6,040 nt of DNA from Chloroflexota bacterium (GTDB lineage: Bacteria; Chloroflexota; Anaerolineae; B4-G1): assembly GCA_003648085.1 (NCBI GenBank), contig QMOC01000174.1, positions 1-6,040 of the forward strand. The letters are read 5' to 3'. The notes below the pieces were generated by a model. That model saw only the letters and a program-made list of their open reading frames with translations, was not told the origin of the DNA and searched no databases. Both the position numbers and the translations under genes were made by a program. Below are positions 4,418-6,040 of the stretch, piece by piece. How positions within the stretch are numbered: position 1 is the stretch's first letter; the number at the start of each line of letters is the position of its first letter.

Positions 4418-5572
4418 GAGCCGTCCCGATATTGTGCCCCTTGCGTTTCGAAGGTTTGACGTAGGCGATGTCCGGCGAGCGAATGGTTTCTCGGTCGAAC
4501 TGTTTAGGCTTCAACACTTTGATCTCCTGACCGCTTTCATCGGTGACACGCCAAACTCGTTCCATTGCATCCCGGCGCACAAACACGGTTTGCCGGGCGT
4601 ACTCCCGTCCTACGCCATAAGGCCGGTTGTACAAGTAGATCTGCTCTGTCCTCCCTACCTTCCGTACCCGTTGTCCCGTGGCTAACCGCTTGTCCATCTC
4701 TTCCAGAGACCATTGCTCCTCCTCCGTCTCCGATAGATACCGGCGGGGATTGGTACGCAACTGTGGAAAGCGCTCCATCCGGGTCTTCCCATCTCCCCCT
4801 CGATACCCTGCACGCTGCATCTGCACCGCCCAATCTAATCGCTCCTGCCCCTCCTCTTCATCCCTCCACTCCTTCGGCTCCGCCCACTGCTGCAATACCC
4901 CCTGCGCTCGTTCCACCACTCCATTGTACTGCGGCTTACCCGGCGGTATCCACACCACCTCAATCCCTAACCCCATCAGCCACAGAGCCAACGCTGATGG
5001 CAATTCCTTCCCTTTCTCCCACGGATTCCCGTTGTCCACTTGCAGCCGCTTCGGTTTACCCCACTCCTCCATCACCAACCGCAGAAACTCTTGCACTTCC
5101 CGCGCCGGTATCTGCCCCACTTGCCTATAGGGGGAAAACGCGCCCCCCTAGCACTGTCCCACTCCGTTCATCCGTCACCGTGACCCAACTCCTCCCCCCA
5201 ACCTCCACCCCGTCCATCTGCCACACTGCATGCACCTCCCGCGCCCGTTCCCTCTCCTGTTTCACCCCGCGCCGTAACCGCCGGTTCAGCCCTTCCCGCT
5301 CTCACCACCGTTGTACCGTCCGCTCGCTTGGTACTTCCTCCCCCGGCCACTCTTGCAGCAGCAGGCTCCGTACCGGCCCCGCTCCCCACTTCGCATGCTC
5401 CTGCTTCCACCTGACCACTTGCTCATACCTCCTTCCGCTTACGAATCTCTCCCGGCCCGGTCCTGTAACTTGTGCGTAGACCTTTCTCTCCTCGCTCCCG
5501 ATACCGACGCCGGATCTTGCGCACACCCCGGTAACCGTAGCCCAACTCTCTCTACGCCCATCCCAACGCCCG
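4413..5572 (-). pseudogene. DDE integrase-core (rve-type) transposase, degraded
   Basis: The direction is from right to left. Pieces in order: ELGYGYRGVRKIRRRYRERG (about 5550-5490, preceded by an in-frame TAG at 5552-5554); then, in another frame, RYEQVVRWKQEHAKWGAG and EEVPSERTVQRW, a helix-turn-helix region ending at TGA 5302-5304; then in the same frame GLNRR, REVHAVWQMDGVEVG; then a one-base shift at the five-base C-run (5130-5134) into the long piece ending at 4413. The acidic triad is visible: Asp in WQMDG (5212-5214), Asp in LQVDNGN (5034-5036) and Glu in NGVVERAQG (4911-4913), with 40 residues between the second Asp and the Glu. It has at least two stops and two frameshifts, so it is inactive. 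It resembles IS481/IS3-superfamily integrase-core transposases. Terminal inverted repeats and a target-site duplication were not found. The right end may be truncated at the Trypco1 fragment. Confidence 0.85.
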
Positions 5573-5600
5573 TGTGGAGCGGGGGCGTGGGCCGCCGTAA

Positions 5601-5762
5601 AGGATCCGCCCTGCCGCTCAGGCCATCATCCGCAAACTCCGCGCCCTCCACGACCCGCCCGATGAGGTAGAGGTGGAGTTCGGGCTGAAGATGAACGCCG
5701 AGGCGAGCGCGGTGGTCGCCGCTTCCGGGGTGGAGGCGGACTGCAAGGTCACCCTCACCTGA
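5601..5762 (+). pseudogene. Trypsin-co-occurring domain 1 (Trypco1) protein, C-terminal fragment
   Basis: The frame opens after TAA at 5598-5600 without a start codon and reads RIRPAAQAIIRKLRAL, DPPDEVEVEFGLKMNAEAS, AVVAASGVEADCKVTLT to TGA at 5760-5762. The string DEVEVEFGLK followed by an AEA-turn and a final VTLT strand is the C-terminal signature of Trypco1 domains. These usually end in a Trp, which is here replaced by the TGA. The N-terminal half of the roughly 100-residue domain is missing, apparently cut by the transposon debris to the left. Trypco1 proteins accompany trypsin-like proteases, NACHT and repeat proteins in bacterial conflict systems. That context agrees with the HEAT-repeat gene at the window start, but the two are not adjacent here. 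Confidence 0.72.
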
Positions 5763-5768
5763 AGCAGG

Positions 5769-6040
5769 AACGTGTGGGAATGGTGCGCGACGAAGTGGCA
5801 GGATAGGTATGAGGATTACCGAGACGATAACGACCCGGAAGGAGATGTCCCCAGGGTGGTGCGCGGCGGTTCGTTCTACGCCGATGAGGGGTTCGCGCGC
5901 TGTGCCATCCGCTATAGGGACAACCCGTTCAACCGCCTCAGGATCTACGGGTTTTCGGCTGGTGATGGTGGCTCCCGTTTAACTCTGAACTCTGACTTTC
6001 TGATCTCTGGTGCTCTGATCTCTGGGGGAGGGGTCTGGGG
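5769..6040 (+). pseudogene. FGE-sulfatase / C-type-lectin-fold protein, C-terminal fragment (possible DGR target)
   Basis: Six bases after the Trypco1 TGA, in the same frame, the sequence reads NVWEWCATKW, YEDYRDDNDPEGDVPRVVRG, GSFYADEGFARCAIRYRDNP and ends ...IYGF. This is the C-terminal core of the formylglycine-generating-enzyme (FGE-sulfatase, SUMF1-like) fold: GNVWEW, RVxRGGSF, RCAxR and GFR are its hallmarks. The N-terminal two thirds of the domain are absent and there is no start, so the fragment is broken on its left. After GF the four-T run 5952-5955 leaves two readings. The frame stays open to the window edge (LTLNSDFLISGALISGG), or one fewer T gives the conventional GFRLVMVAPV with TAA at 5980-5982. 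Many codons in 5874-5948 have the form N-N-C/T, as in DGR-diversified ligand-binding loops. No reverse transcriptase or template repeat is in the window. Confidence 0.82.
5979..6025. repeat. CTCTGA-type short tandem repeats downstream of the FGE fragment
   Basis: CTCTGAA, CTCTGAC, TTCTGATCTCTGG and CTCTGATCTCTGG follow one another after GTTTAA. The region is simple, low-complexity and T/C/G-biased, unlike the GC-rich coding sequence before it. Confidence 0.5.

Noticed and set aside
4417..4440. Possible terminal inverted repeat of the DDE element (CGTCCCGATATTGTGCCCC)
   Set aside because: No matching inverted copy was found near 5570-5640, so the element boundary cannot be fixed.
4565..5479. 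304-codon plus-strand Pro/Ser/Thr-rich open frame
   Set aside because: It is antisense to the DDE transposase, whose minus-strand reading shows clear catalytic motifs. The composition is that of a shadow frame.

Overview
This is a GC-rich bacterial accessory region made mostly of defence or conflict-type genes, gene fragments and transposon debris. Several parts have the style of filamentous or thermophilic Chloroflexota (Anaerolineae-like): an Ala/Leu-rich HEAT-like repeat protein ending DVGRWWP, a Trypco1 tail, a formylglycine-generating-enzyme (FGE) fold C-terminus, and CACGAAT intergenic repeats. That taxonomic guess is inference. I see no rRNA, tRNA or CRISPR array.

Layout, left to right. 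(1) 3-575 (+): 3' end of a HEAT-like repeat gene. (2) 583-696: long inverted repeat built on CACGAAT / ATTCGTG. (3) 766-1263 (+): intact GxxExxY-family (PD-(D/E)xK-like) gene. (4) 1265-1354: second copy of the inverted repeat. (5) 1361-1755: a remnant of the HEAT-gene 3' end, then CACGAAT repeats, then the first ~98 codons of a P-loop ATPase gene that is frameshifted and truncated. (6) 1790-3408 (+): intact abiEi-abiEii toxin-antitoxin operon with its own promoter and operator-like sites. (7) 3436-4080: a second HEAT-tail remnant, CACGAAT repeats and a longer but also broken ATPase copy, so a ~395-bp diverged direct repeat brackets abiE. (8) 4083-4417: N-terminal part of a REP-associated (Y1/HUH) transposase fused in frame to the ATPase, ending in REP-like GTAGGGGC repeats. 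(9) 4413 to ~5572 (-): degraded DDE integrase-core transposase. (10) 5601-5762 (+): C-terminal fragment of a Trypco1 domain. (11) 5769 to the window end (+): C-terminal fragment of an FGE-sulfatase-fold protein with an AAY-derived codon pattern typical of diversity-generating-retroelement (DGR) targets.

Only three genes look complete: the GxxExxY gene, abiEi and abiEii. AbiEi is the antitoxin and autorepressor for the AbiEii nucleotidyltransferase toxin. The main structural observation is that the junction 'HEAT-gene 3' end, stop, CACGAAT repeat' occurs three times, with an accessory module (GxxExxY, then abiE) lying between successive copies. This suggests a recombination or insertion hotspot that collects defence cassettes. 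The right third is decay: insertion of a REP-type transposase and a DDE element, followed by partial deletion of neighbouring Trypco1 and FGE genes.
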